Source: Paraburkholderia guartelaensis
Lineage (GTDB): Bacteria; Pseudomonadota; Gammaproteobacteria; Burkholderiales; Burkholderiaceae
Direction: 5' to 3'
Length of the DNA: 64,000 nt
Assembly (NCBI RefSeq): GCF_004353905.1
Contig: NZ_SMOD01000002.1
Coordinates: forward strand, 124,001 to 188,000
Below the pieces are notes generated by a model. It saw nothing but the letters and a program-made list of their open reading frames with translations. It had not been told where the DNA came from and searched no databases. Made by a program: the position numbers and the translations under genes. This document shows positions 17,309 through 27,108 of this stretch, one piece after another. Within the stretch, counting starts at the first letter, position 1, and the number at the start of each line of letters is the position of its first letter.

Positions 17309-17959
17309 TTAGCCGCGCGCGAACGCGCGCACCAGGGCGTCGCGCCCGAGCATGACGCCCTGCGGCGTGATCGTGTGGCCGACGCCCGGCAGCGCGAAAG
17401 CGGTGACCGCGAAGCCCGCGTCGCTGAACGCGGCGGCGGCGCGCTCCAGTTCGCTCGCCGGAATCACTTCGTCGTCCTCGCCGTGCACGAGCGTGAGCAC
17501 CGTGCGGCTTTTCGCGACGACGGGCGTGACGAGCCGCCCTGCATACGCGACCACGGCCGCCGCGCCCGCCGTCTGGGTGGCCACGTGGTAGAGCGACATG
17601 ATCGAGCCTTGCGAGAAGCCCACCAGCGCGAGCGCGTCGTGACCGAGCCCCCAGTGGGCGAGTTCGGCGGCGAGCCGTCGCTCGAACACCTGCGAGGCGG
17701 CGACGACGCGCGCTTCGCGATTGCTCTCGCTGATGTCGCGCAGGCTGAACCACTGGCGTCCGCCGAAGCCGCCGTCGAACGGTTCGCTGCCGTCGAGCGA
17801 CGTGAACGCGACGCCCGGCAGCGCGTCGCGCCACACGTCGGCGAGCGGCGTGAGGTCCTGTGCGTTGCTGCCTACGCCGTGCAGCAGCACGACAAGCGCG
17901 CGTGCGGCGCCATCGGCCGGCGCCAGACGCCAGCCCCCTTCGAATGCTTCCCAGCTCAT
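17309..17959 (-). CDS. Carboxylesterase/phospholipase-type alpha/beta hydrolase
   Basis: A 216-residue small serine esterase of the carboxylesterase/LYPLA type. It shows VVLLHGVGSNAQDLTPLA, RQWFSLRDIS, the nucleophile elbow GFSQGSIMS, the acid in VHGEDDEVIPASELE and the catalytic His in GVGHTITPQG. The ATG at 17959 has a strong AGGGGAGG site and gives the standard size. Predicted cytoplasmic; substrate unknown (short-chain esters or lysophospholipid). Confidence 0.86.
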   Translation of the reverse strand: MSWEAFEGGWRLAPADGAARALVVLLHGVGSNAQDLTPLADVWRDALPGVAFTSLDGSEPFDGGFGGRQWFSLRDISESNREARVVAASQVFERRLAAELAHWGLGHDALALVGFSQGSIMSLYHVATQTAGAAAVVAYAGRLVTPVVAKSRTVLTLVHGEDDEVIPASELERAAAAFSDAGFAVTAFALPGVGHTITPQGVMLGRDALVRAFARG

Positions 17960-18235
17960 GGTCGAACCTCCCCTGTACTGACGATCGTATTGTGTGTCCA
18001 GCGCACGCTTTTTGCGCGGCGCGCGGCAGGCGCAAGGATACGCTCGCGGCGCAACGTGTGTACGAAAGACTCCATTTCCCGACGTTACGTAAAGTCGCAT
18101 CGGCAGCACCATCGCGCGCGAAAGCCTTTCGCAAGCCCCATGACCCTGCGCCGCATGGGGATGCTCCGCGGCTGGCGATGACGAAAGGCGATTACAGGTA
18201 TCCTGTGCCGCAAACCGAATACGCGGAGAACACGC

Positions 18236-19807
18236 TTGAACCAGCCCGCCGCATCATCGGCGCCGCCTGCGCCGCCGCCGCCGCTCGAAGGCGGCAAGCT
18301 GATCCTCGCGACCATCGCCGTCGCGCTCGCGACCTTCATGAACGTCCTCGACACGTCGATCGCCAACGTCGCGATTCCGACCATCTCCGGCGACCTCGGC
18401 GTTTCCGTGGACGAAGGCACCTGGGTCATCACGGTGTTCGCGGCGGCCAACGCCGTATCGATTCCGCTGACCGGCTGGCTCACGCAGCGTTTCGGCCAGG
18501 TGCGCCTCTTCGTCGCCTCGATTCTCTCGTTTGTGCTGGCGTCGTGGCTGTGCGGCATCGCGCCGACCTTGCCGATCCTGCTCCTCGCCCGCGTGCTGCA
18601 AGGCGCCGTGGCCGGCCCGCTCATTCCGCTTTCCCAGGCCGTGCTGCTCGGATCCTGGCCGAAAGACAAATCGTCCACCGCGCTTGCCTTCTGGGCGATG
18701 ACTACGACCGTCGGCCCGATCGCGGGACCGGCGCTCGGCGGCTGGATCACCGATAGCTACAACTGGTCGTGGATCTTTTACATCAACATTCCGGTGGGCC
18801 TCTTCGCGGGTTTCGTCACGTGGACGATCTATCGCAACCGCGAGTCGCCCACGCGCAAGCCGCCCATCGACGTCGTGGGCCTCGGTCTGCTCATCACCTG
18901 GGTTGCCTCGCTGCAGATCATGCTCGACAAGGGCAAGGACCTCGACTGGTTCAACTCGCCGTTGATCGTGACGCTCGGCCTCCTCGCGCTCGTCAGTTTT
19001 GCGTTTTTCCTCGTGTGGGAGCTGACCGAGGAGCACCCGATCGTCGATTTGCGTTTGTTCGGACAACGTAACTTTCTCGGCGGCACGATTGCGATTTCGG
19101 TGGCGTACGCGGTGTTCTTCGGCAATCTGGTGCTGCTGCCGCAATGGATGCAGGAGTACCTCAACTATCGCTCGGTGGACGCAGGCCTCGTGACCGCGCC
19201 GCTCGGCGTGTTCGCGGTGATCCTGGCCCCGGTGGTGGGGCGCCTGTTGCCGCGCTCCGACGCGCGCATCATCGCGACGATCGCGTTCGTGATGTTCGCG
19301 GGGGTGTTCTACATGCGTTCGCAGTACGTGATCGAAATCGACACCTTCCATCTCGTGCTGCCCACGCTGCTGCAAGGCATCCCCATGGCGCTCTTCTTCG
19401 TGCCGCTCACGGCGATCATTCTCGCCGGGCAGCCGCCGAGCCGCGTGCCCGCGGCGGCGGGCCTCTCGAACTTCGTGCGCGTGTTCTGCGGCGCGGTGGG
19501 CACCTCGATCGCGACGAACGCCTGGAACAACCGCACGATCCTGCATCACGCGCGGCTCACGGAGCAGGCTTCGATCAACAACCCGACCTTCGTGCAGGCG
19601 ATCGATCAGACCCAGAAGGTGCTGAATATGAGCGAGCCGTCCGCACGCGCGCTGTTCGACTTCCAGCTCACCACGCAGGCCGCCATGATGGGGCTGAACG
19701 ACATCTTCTATATCTCGGCGATCATCTTTCTCGTGATCATTCCGCTCATCTGGATCACGAAGTCGACGAAGGGTGGCGGAGGCGGCGGCGCAGCGGGGGC
19801 GCACTGA
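18236..19807 (+). CDS. DHA2-family MFS efflux transporter (EmrB/QacA type)
   Basis: A 523-residue transporter with about 14 hydrophobic segments. The DHA2 markers LDTSIANVAIPTISGDL, EGTWVITVFAAANAVSIPLTGWL and the motif LLARVLQGAVAGPLIPLSQA are present. It exports drugs or organic anions across the inner membrane using the proton gradient. The start is TTG at 18236 with GGAG upstream. No EmrA-like adaptor or outer-membrane factor is adjacent, so it acts alone or with partners elsewhere. The tail is a glycine run (KGGGGGGAAGAH). Confidence 0.9.
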   Translation: MNQPAASSAPPAPPPPLEGGKLILATIAVALATFMNVLDTSIANVAIPTISGDLGVSVDEGTWVITVFAAANAVSIPLTGWLTQRFGQVRLFVASILSFVLASWLCGIAPTLPILLLARVLQGAVAGPLIPLSQAVLLGSWPKDKSSTALAFWAMTTTVGPIAGPALGGWITDSYNWSWIFYINIPVGLFAGFVTWTIYRNRESPTRKPPIDVVGLGLLITWVASLQIMLDKGKDLDWFNSPLIVTLGLLALVSFAFFLVWELTEEHPIVDLRLFGQRNFLGGTIAISVAYAVFFGNLVLLPQWMQEYLNYRSVDAGLVTAPLGVFAVILAPVVGRLLPRSDARIIATIAFVMFAGVFYMRSQYVIEIDTFHLVLPTLLQGIPMALFFVPLTAIILAGQPPSRVPAAAGLSNFVRVFCGAVGTSIATNAWNNRTILHHARLTEQASINNPTFVQAIDQTQKVLNMSEPSARALFDFQLTTQAAMMGLNDIFYISAIIFLVIIPLIWITKSTKGGGGGGAAGAH

Positions 19808-19915
19808 CCCGCGTGGTTGAGGCAAAGCGAGCAATGAAGCCGTCGCGGTAAGCGCGAGCCGCTACAATCGCGGTCACCGCGGCGGGCGCTCCGCCGCGAC
19901 TGCCCTGCACCGCCC

Positions 19916-20842
19916 ATGAATCACACGTTCGACTACACGCCCATCCTCGACGCCATCCATCGCGACCTGCAGCCGTATATCGGCACGGGCCGCGTCGCCG
20001 ACTACATTCCCGAACTCGCCACGGTGCGCGCCGATCACTTCGGCATGGCCATCGTAACGGTGGACGGCCAGGTGTACCGCACCGGCGACGCCGATGTGCG
20101 CTTTTCCATCCAGAGCATTTCGAAGCTGTTCGCCTGCACGCTCGCGTTCCAGCTGCTCGGCGACGCGCTCTGGCAGCGCGTGGGCCGCGAGCCTTCGGGC
20201 ACGGCGTTCAACTCGCTCGTGCAGCTCGAATTCGAGGCGGGCAAGCCGCGCAACCCGTTCATCAACGCGGGCGCGCTCGTCGTGACCGACGTGCTGTGCC
20301 GCCGCTTCGTGCAGGCGGAAACCGCGCTCGTCGATTTCATGCGGCGGCTTTCGGGCGAGCCCGGCATCGGCTACGACCTGCGCGTTGCGCAGTCGGAACT
20401 CGCGCACGCCGAGCGCAATCGCGCGATGGCGCATTTCATCGCGAGCTTCGGCAACCTGGAGATGCCCGCCGATGCCGTGATCGACGCGTATTGCCGCCAA
20501 TGCGCAATCTCGATGAGCTGCGTGGAACTGGCGCGCGCCGCGCTCTTTCTGGCGAACGGCGGCGTTTCGCCCGCGAGCGGCGAAACGGTGCTCGACGCGA
20601 GTTCGGCCAAACGCCTTTCTGCGCTGATGCTGACCTGCGGCACTTACGACGCGGCCGGAGACTTCGTGTACCGCGTGGGCTTGCCTGCGAAGAGCGGCGT
20701 GGGCGGCGGGATCATCGCGGTGCTGCCCGGCGAGTTTGCGGTGTGCGTGTGGTCGCCGGGCCTCGACGCAACGGGGAATTCGCTGGTGGGCTCGCTGGCG
20801 CTGGAGTGGTTGACGACGCGCACCGGGCGCTCGATTTTCTGA
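19916..20842 (+). CDS. glsA: Glutaminase
   Basis: A 308-residue beta-lactamase-fold glutaminase. The family motif S-x-x-K lies in FSIQSISK (Ser67, Lys70), with NPFINAGALVVTD, the FGNLEMPADAVIDAY segment and KSGVGGGIIAVLPG. It hydrolyses L-glutamine to glutamate and ammonia in the cytoplasm. The gene appears monocistronic, converging with the GST gene. Confidence 0.94.
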   Translation: MNHTFDYTPILDAIHRDLQPYIGTGRVADYIPELATVRADHFGMAIVTVDGQVYRTGDADVRFSIQSISKLFACTLAFQLLGDALWQRVGREPSGTAFNSLVQLEFEAGKPRNPFINAGALVVTDVLCRRFVQAETALVDFMRRLSGEPGIGYDLRVAQSELAHAERNRAMAHFIASFGNLEMPADAVIDAYCRQCAISMSCVELARAALFLANGGVSPASGETVLDASSAKRLSALMLTCGTYDAAGDFVYRVGLPAKSGVGGGIIAVLPGEFAVCVWSPGLDATGNSLVGSLALEWLTTRTGRSIF

Positions 20843-20898
20843 GGCTTGGGCGAGCGCAATCCGGTCAGCATCCGCAAGCCCAGCACGGCGACGCAGCC

Positions 20899-21585
<687 letters not shown>

Positions 21586-21623
21586 TCAACCACCGGCAGG
21601 CTGATCGAGTCAGCCCGCCCCGC

Positions 21624-22181
21624 TCACGCCGTCGCCGAGACCAGCCCCGTGGTCTTGCCACTCGCGACCATCAACTGCGCCAGCGAAGTCTGCACGCTCG
21701 CCAGTTGCGACGCGATCTGGCTGACCTGGCTCGCGTCCGATTGCGACGCCGAACTCAGCGCGCTCTGCGCATTCTGGATCTGCGCCTTGATCTGGCTGAT
21801 CTCACCCGAGTCCGAGCCTTGCGCCGCGGCGCTGGAAGTCTGCGACGACACCTGCGCGAGCTGCGCCTGAAGCGACGCGATGAGCGCGTTCAATTCGTCG
21901 ACTTCGCTCGATGACGAACTGCTGGACGATGCCGCGCCGCCTCCACCGCCGCCGCGCGCCTTCGAAGATGCCGAAGTGCTCTGAGTCGAAGTCGAAGTCG
22001 AGGTCGACGTAGTGCCGCTGCTGGATGCGCTCGTGGACGAACTCGTCGTGCTGTTGCCGTTGGAATTCGACGATTGCGCGCCCGAGGAAGCGCCGTTGCC
22101 GGCGCCGCCCGTCGAAGTCTGCGCGCCGCTGCCGTAGGCAGTCGTCGTTGTCGTAGTCGCGGAAATGGGTTGAATCTGCAT
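21624..22181 (-). CDS. Low-complexity Ser/Thr/Gly-rich FlxA-like protein
   Basis: A 185-residue protein. The first half is almost entirely Ser, Thr, Gly, Ala and Asn, with a poly-Gly then poly-Ser block around residue 80. The second half is a coiled coil (EVDELNALIASLQAQLAQVSSQ, EISQIKAQIQNAQSALSSA) resembling FlxA-like proteins. The start has GAGAGAG upstream. Hydrophilic, no signal peptide, no transmembrane segment. Role unknown; FlxA-like proteins are often under flagellar control in enterics, but no flagellar gene is near. Confidence 0.7.
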   Translation of the reverse strand: MQIQPISATTTTTTAYGSGAQTSTGGAGNGASSGAQSSNSNGNSTTSSSTSASSSGTTSTSTSTSTQSTSASSKARGGGGGGAASSSSSSSSEVDELNALIASLQAQLAQVSSQTSSAAAQGSDSGEISQIKAQIQNAQSALSSASQSDASQVSQIASQLASVQTSLAQLMVASGKTTGLVSATA

Positions 22182-22313
22182 GGAATCTCTCTCGCCGCAA
22201 GTCAGGGGCAGCGTAGCTGCCGAATAACGCCCTATCCGTGTGTTATCGGCAAGCCTGAAGGTTTCTTGAGCGCTGCCCGTGCCGCTTTTATCGCGGAGGC
22301 GGTCGTGGCACGT

Positions 22314-22970
22314 CTACACCATGATGTATCCGTGCCGCATACCGAGCATTACCGCTTCGGTCCGATTGGTCGCGCCGAGTTTGCCGAAGATGGAAGAGAG
22401 ATGGGATTTCACCGTGTTGTCCGAGATGTCGAGTTGCCGGGCGATCTCCTTGTTGCCGAGACCGTCGGCGAGCATCGCCAGCACTTCTATCTCCCGTATC
22501 GACAAGGCTTCGAACGGGCCGCCGGATGCCGTCTGGCGCAACGGCTTTCGTCCGGCCAGCAGCCTTGCGAGGATATCGGGCGACAGCACGCATAAGCCGG
22601 CGGCGGCGGCTTCGATGGCCGCGACGATTTCGGCGGGCATCACGTTGCGCGACAGGATCGCTGTCGCCTCGGCGGGCAGTTCCTCGAGGAACCCGTCGCT
22701 ATCCGCATCGTCCAGCAGCAGGACCAGCGCCGGCGGCGCGCGGCCAGGTTCGAATAGCGTCTTGAGCGCGTCGCTCGCCTCCGGCTCGTTGTCGGCCACG
22801 ACGACATCGGGCGCCGTACCGGCGAGCGTTTCGGCGTCGGCTGCGCTACCCAGGAACGCGAGTGCTGGCTCCGCCTCGACAATCGCCTGCAGGCTCGCAC
22901 GTACCTGCGGCGAGGCCGCGATGATCGCGACTCGCACCGGCCCCATGTATTCCATCGTTCCGTCCGACAT
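22314..22970 (-). CDS. LuxR/NarL-type response regulator with degenerate receiver
   Basis: A 218-residue protein: receiver-like domain at residues 11-130 and a GerE helix-turn-helix at about 150-215 (LSIREIEVLAMLADGLGNKEIA, DNTVKSHLSSIFGKL). The putative phosphoacceptor Asp60 is kept (PDVVVAD), but the acidic pair that binds Mg2+ is Ala18-Ala19 (VAIIAASP), and the conserved Lys is Arg108 (ILSRN). Phosphorylation is therefore doubtful. It starts 18 bp after the stop of the upstream protease gene, so the two form an operon. No histidine kinase is nearby. Confidence 0.86.
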   Translation of the reverse strand: MSDGTMEYMGPVRVAIIAASPQVRASLQAIVEAEPALAFLGSAADAETLAGTAPDVVVADNEPEASDALKTLFEPGRAPPALVLLLDDADSDGFLEELPAEATAILSRNVMPAEIVAAIEAAAAGLCVLSPDILARLLAGRKPLRQTASGGPFEALSIREIEVLAMLADGLGNKEIARQLDISDNTVKSHLSSIFGKLGATNRTEAVMLGMRHGYIMV

Positions 22971-22988
22971 TTCGCCGCGTCCCGGGCC

Positions 22989-23927
22989 TCACCTGCACGA
23001 GTGCCGCTGGGGCCGTTCGCCCACGGTTACCGTGCACGCGTGGCGCTCGCCGCCCCGGATCAACGTGACTGGCAACGGCTGCCCGACGCCCGTCGAGCCC
23101 AGCGCGGCGTGCAGGTCGCCCATGTCGCGGCAAGGTTTGCCGTCCAGTTCGATCAGCACATCGCCTATGAGCACGCCTGCCTGTTCCGCAGGGCCGCCCG
23201 CCGCAAGCGAACTGATCAGCAATCCGCTATTGAACGACAGGTTCATTTTGTCCACCCACGCGCTCGACAGACTGACCTGCTGCGCGCCGACGCCAAGGTA
23301 GCCCCGCGAGACACGCCCTTTGGCCAACAGTTCGTCGGTGACGCGCTCGACCGTCATCGCGGGAATCACCATGCCCGCGCCGCGCATCAGCGCCGACGTG
23401 CAGATGCCCACGACCTGGCCGCGCATATCCGCGAGGGCCGCGCCCGAGAAACCTGGGCGCAGACCGCCGTCCAGCCGCACGAAGGCGTCGAGCTGCCCAC
23501 CTCTCCAGGTGCGCCAGGGACCGCCTGTGCTGCCGATCACGCCAAAATCCGCGCTGATGCCGAGTGCGTCCGCACGCGCGACGGCGAGCGCCAGATGGCC
23601 CGGCTTGAGTGAGCCGGCATCGCCGGACTCGACCGGGTCCAGGTCCACGCCGTCGAGCTTCAGCACGGCAAGGTCGGTGCCCGGATCGAGGCCCGCGAGG
23701 ACTGCGGCAACCGTACGGCCGTCGGTCAATGTGAGTTCGATGCCCTCCTCGCGTCTGATCGTGTGCGCAGCCGTCACGACGACGCCTTGGCGCCAGATTA
23801 CCCCACTCGACGGCATGCGATGCCGGCCATGGACCGCCACGACGCCCTGTCCGACTCGCCCGACAATGTCGGCCAGCGTGTCCGATAGCGCCATTAACGG
23901 ATTTGCACTCGAAGATGTCGTTTCCAT
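22989..23927 (-). CDS. HtrA/DegP-like S1C serine protease with PDZ domain, no export signal
   Basis: A 312-residue trypsin-like protease. The triad is visible: His55 in VTAAHTI, Asp85 in GTDLAVLKL and Ser161 in RPGFSGAAL. The oxyanion motif is GFSGAA instead of the usual GNSGGP. A PDZ domain follows (GYLGVGAQQVSL, GLLISSLAAGGPAEQAGVLIGDVLIELDGKP). The ATG at 23927 has AGGAGA upstream; there is no signal peptide or N-terminal membrane anchor, unlike DegP or DegS, so the protein appears cytoplasmic. It is cotranscribed with the response regulator and probably acts with it in one pathway. Confidence 0.85.
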   Translation of the reverse strand: METTSSSANPLMALSDTLADIVGRVGQGVVAVHGRHRMPSSGVIWRQGVVVTAAHTIRREEGIELTLTDGRTVAAVLAGLDPGTDLAVLKLDGVDLDPVESGDAGSLKPGHLALAVARADALGISADFGVIGSTGGPWRTWRGGQLDAFVRLDGGLRPGFSGAALADMRGQVVGICTSALMRGAGMVIPAMTVERVTDELLAKGRVSRGYLGVGAQQVSLSSAWVDKMNLSFNSGLLISSLAAGGPAEQAGVLIGDVLIELDGKPCRDMGDLHAALGSTGVGQPLPVTLIRGGERHACTVTVGERPQRHSCR

Positions 23928-24042
23928 TTCAAGTCTCCTGCTGATTGTGGGTTCACAATGACAGAAGGACAGGCGGCGCGCACCACCCAAATGGGTAGTC
24001 ACAGAGATGCAGTTCACACGGAGTCAAAGCGGGAGGAAGGCC

Positions 24043-24975
24043 ATGAGTACGCTTGCCAAATCCACATCGGGCAACCGTCGCGCGCGCCAGTGGTGGATGG
24101 CCGTGATGACCGCGGCGCTCTGCTTCATGGGCCAGGGCGCGTTCGCGCAAGCGGACGACCGGGCGGCGAGCCTGCGCGAAAAGTATCAGTCTCTCACGCA
24201 ACAGCTCGCGGAAAACCAGTTTCAGCGACCGCTGTACCTCGAATCACTCGAATTGCCATCGGCACTCAAAGGCGACATTTACGGCGTGGTCAACTTCCCG
24301 TTCGCGACGGTCAACGACACGCTCAACCACCCGACACAAGGGCCTGCCAACTGGTGCGACGTGCTGATCCTGCACTTGAACATCAAGTACTGCCATGCCT
24401 CGACTAGCGCGAGCGGTACGGTTCTCGCGGTGAATATCGGCAAGAAAACCGAGGAAACGCTTTCTTCTTCGTACCGCGTGCAATTCACCTGGCACCAGGC
24501 AGTGAGTAGCCCTGATTATTTTCGCGTGGAGCTATCCGCAGCCACGGGTCCGTTGAGCACGAAAGACTACCGGATCGTGCTGGAGGCCATACCCGTGGGT
24601 AACGATCGCACCTTTATTCATCTGACTTACGCCTACGGTTACGGCACGGCGGGACGGCTTGCCATGAAGGCCTATCTGGCGACGATAGGCAGCGATAAAG
24701 TCGGCTTTTCCACGACCCACGATCCGTCGACGAACGAAACGCGATACATCGGCGGCGTACGCGGTCTGGTCGAACGCAACACGATGCGCTATTACCTCGC
24801 CATTCAAGCGTATCTCGATGCGCTTTCCAGCCCGCCCGACGCCCGCCTCGACAAACGCCTCACTGAGTGGTTCGATGCGACCGAACAGTATCCGCGCCAG
24901 TTGCACGAGGTCAGCCGCGCCGACTACATGCAAATGAAGCACAACGAATATCAACGCCAGCAGACCGCGCAGTAG
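24043..24975 (+). CDS. Secreted/periplasmic protein of unknown function
   Basis: A 310-residue protein from the ATG at 24043 with an excellent GGAGGAAGG site. A Sec signal peptide ends near GQGAFAQADD (about residue 37). The mature part begins with a short helical stretch (LREKYQSLTQQLAENQFQRPLYL) and continues as mixed beta structure with two cysteines 14 residues apart (NWCDVLILHLNIKYC), possibly a disulfide. I recognise no family; the fold pattern could be a START/SRPBCC-like lipid binder, which is only a guess. Divergent from the HtrA-like gene. Confidence 0.75.
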   Translation: MSTLAKSTSGNRRARQWWMAVMTAALCFMGQGAFAQADDRAASLREKYQSLTQQLAENQFQRPLYLESLELPSALKGDIYGVVNFPFATVNDTLNHPTQGPANWCDVLILHLNIKYCHASTSASGTVLAVNIGKKTEETLSSSYRVQFTWHQAVSSPDYFRVELSAATGPLSTKDYRIVLEAIPVGNDRTFIHLTYAYGYGTAGRLAMKAYLATIGSDKVGFSTTHDPSTNETRYIGGVRGLVERNTMRYYLAIQAYLDALSSPPDARLDKRLTEWFDATEQYPRQLHEVSRADYMQMKHNEYQRQQTAQ

Positions 24976-25034
24976 TCCGCGTCTTAGTCCGCAAAGCGCG
25001 CTGGCGTTTTAGGTGCGTTTGCGAACATCCCGAC

Positions 25035-26705
25035 TCAGCGCCCGGACGATGCAGCTTCTGGCGCGCGGCGTTTGAACGACGGCGCAGCAACACCTTCGAT
25101 CATGATGTTCACGCACGCAGGCAGCTTCGCGTTCTGCGCAGCCTGCGCCCGGTCGATCGCGTCTTTCATGTCGTCCACATGTTCGACGAGCGCGCCCGCT
25201 CCGCCGAAAGCTTCGGTCACGCGATCGTAGCGTGCGGGCAGCAGTTCGCAGCCAATCAGCCGCTCGGGGCCATAACTGCGCAACTGGATCTGATACTCGG
25301 CGTTCCAGCGCGCGTCATTGCCGACCACGGCCACGAAGGGCAATCCGTAGCGCACGGCGGTATCCATTTCTGCCGCATGAAAGCCGAACGTGCCATCCCC
25401 CATGACGGAGACGATGGGCGCATCAGGGTAAGCAACGCGCGCGGCCAGCGCGAACGGAAGCGCGGCGCCGATCGCCCCGGCGACGCCGTTGATCACGCGA
25501 TTGGGCGCACGCAGGCAGGCTTGCGCCCACTGCCCGAATTCGCCGCCATCGGAGACGAAAACCGCATCGGGATGGCTGTCGAGCAATGCCTGGAACGGCG
25601 TGAGCGCCTGAACAGGATGAACACGCTTTTCGAGCGACGATGACGCCGTGCGCCATTGCTCGGGCCGCCATGCCATTGCGCCCTGCACGTCGCGCGTCCA
25701 ACGTTCGTCGCACTTGTGAGCATTGCGGGAAGCCGTAGCCAGCATCTCGAGCGCGGGGAAGCTATCCGCCACTGCCGTGCCGATCAAGCGCTCACCCAGC
25801 GCGCGACGCGTGCGTGCAATCTCTTGCGGTTCCGGGTCGATCTGGAGAAACATGCTACCCGGCGCGAACGCGGGCGATTTCCCGAACGCCAGCGTGAAAT
25901 CCATCCGCTTGCCTATCAGCATGACGCGGTCAGCCTGCGCCAGAACTTCGGCGAACGCCCCCAGAGCCGGATCGTTGATGCCTCGCGGGCTCTCCATGCC
26001 GATGACCGGGACACCGAGCGCCGCCGCAAGCGTGTCCGTGCGCTCACGGCCCGCGCGGGTCATGCACGCCGGCCCCACGAGGATCAGCGGGCGCGACGCA
26101 TCGGCGAGACTCGAAACGAGGCGCCTCGCCGTTGCATCGTCAAGCATCTGCCTCGCCGGCAAAAAGCTTTCGGCATTCATTTCACCGGGCACGTGCGCTG
26201 CGCCCTCCAATACGTCCACCGGAAGGCTCAGGTGAACGGGGCCGGGCCGCCCCGACTGCGCAGTGCGTATCGCGTGGGCCAACTCATCGACCAGGGTGTC
26301 GGGATGCTGCGCGGTGGCGGCCATCTTCACGAGCGGCGCCGCGACGTCCGCCTGGCGCATCTCCTGAAATGCGCCCATGCCCAACTGGTCGTGCGGTGCA
26401 TGCCCGGAGAGCAGCAGAACGGGCGATTCCGCCATCTGCGCCGTATAGAGCGCCGAAACCGCGTTGGCGTGACCGGGACCGCCCGTCACCAATGCCACGC
26501 CGACCTTGCCGGTCAAGCGGGCATAGGCGTCCGCCATGTGCACGGCCGCGGCCTCGTGGCGCGTGTGGAACAACTCGATACCCGCGCCGATGCAAGCGTC
26601 GAACACCGGCATGATGTGGTTCCCCGACAAGGTGAAGACATGCTTCACCCCTGCTTTGGACAACGCCTTTACCAGCGCGTCAGCGCCGCGGCATGCAATC
26701 GACAT
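25035..26705 (-). CDS. Thiamine-diphosphate-dependent enzyme (acetolactate synthase / 2-oxoacid decarboxylase superfamily)
   Basis: A 556-residue three-domain ThDP enzyme. The N-terminal pyrimidine-binding domain has the catalytic Glu in FHTRHEAAAVHMADAYARLTG; the central domain is DHS-like (RPLILVGPACM); the C-terminal domain has the ThDP/Mg2+ motif GDGTFGFHAAEMDTAVRYG...VVGND. No ALS regulatory subunit is near, so it is probably a catabolic lyase or decarboxylase rather than biosynthetic acetolactate synthase. It is divergent from tctBA and close to the sulfonate-like operon. A role on a 2-oxo acid such as sulfopyruvate or a C4/C5 oxoacid is conceivable but unproven. Confidence 0.82.
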   Translation of the reverse strand: MSIACRGADALVKALSKAGVKHVFTLSGNHIMPVFDACIGAGIELFHTRHEAAAVHMADAYARLTGKVGVALVTGGPGHANAVSALYTAQMAESPVLLLSGHAPHDQLGMGAFQEMRQADVAAPLVKMAATAQHPDTLVDELAHAIRTAQSGRPGPVHLSLPVDVLEGAAHVPGEMNAESFLPARQMLDDATARRLVSSLADASRPLILVGPACMTRAGRERTDTLAAALGVPVIGMESPRGINDPALGAFAEVLAQADRVMLIGKRMDFTLAFGKSPAFAPGSMFLQIDPEPQEIARTRRALGERLIGTAVADSFPALEMLATASRNAHKCDERWTRDVQGAMAWRPEQWRTASSSLEKRVHPVQALTPFQALLDSHPDAVFVSDGGEFGQWAQACLRAPNRVINGVAGAIGAALPFALAARVAYPDAPIVSVMGDGTFGFHAAEMDTAVRYGLPFVAVVGNDARWNAEYQIQLRSYGPERLIGCELLPARYDRVTEAFGGAGALVEHVDDMKDAIDRAQAAQNAKLPACVNIMIEGVAAPSFKRRAPEAASSGR

Positions 26706-27108
26706 TGCGATATCTCCTGTTCAAGACGGATTGATTCACGCATTAAATGGGTGTCGAGTGAATTATTCGCGTCATGTACCAGAGCGAAAAGTCAGTAATT
26801 CTTGAAGTCACCGAAAGCATTGCTTCGTCTCGCGCACGTTGCGCCGACACCCATGTTTTCCCTGATGGCAATCCGAAGGCTAACACATTACATTGCGACT
26901 CATACATATGAGTTGTATGACTGTGTCAGACAGGCGACGCTCACGGCGGGCCGCGTGCGCGCGCCGGTGGCACAGCAAACTTCGATTCGTAGTGCTACCT
27001 TTCGCCCGGCCACACACGGGCCGGGCAACGTTGCCGGACCTCGCTCTCCAGACTTCATGCGCCGGGCTGCGCTGCGGATGTCAATCGCTCAGGCGGCGGA
27101 GGTATGCG
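26706..27108. other. Divergent regulatory region between ThDP enzyme and tctBA
   Basis: No gene seen. It holds three inverted repeats: ACTCAT-ACAT-ATGAGT at 26898-26913; GCCCGGCC-(7)-GGCCGGGC at 27004-27026; and the perfect palindrome GGCAACGTTGCC at 27024-27035, overlapping the previous one. These suggest shared control of both transcription units. Confidence 0.6.
26898..26913. promoter_or_regulatory. Inverted repeat, operator candidate
   Basis: ACTCATACATATGAGT has six-base perfect arms around ACAT, in AT-rich DNA in the centre of the divergent region, with an overlapping CATAC...GTATG pair. Typical of a dimeric one-component regulator; which protein binds is unknown. Confidence 0.45.

Noticed and set aside
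18254..19834. Minus-strand open frame of 526 codons opposite the DHA2 transporter
   Set aside because: Extremely His/Arg/Asp-rich antisense shadow of the transmembrane protein.
25035..26705. Biosynthetic acetolactate synthase (ilvB)
   Set aside because: No regulatory subunit (ilvN/ilvH) or other isoleucine-valine genes nearby, and the context is catabolic.
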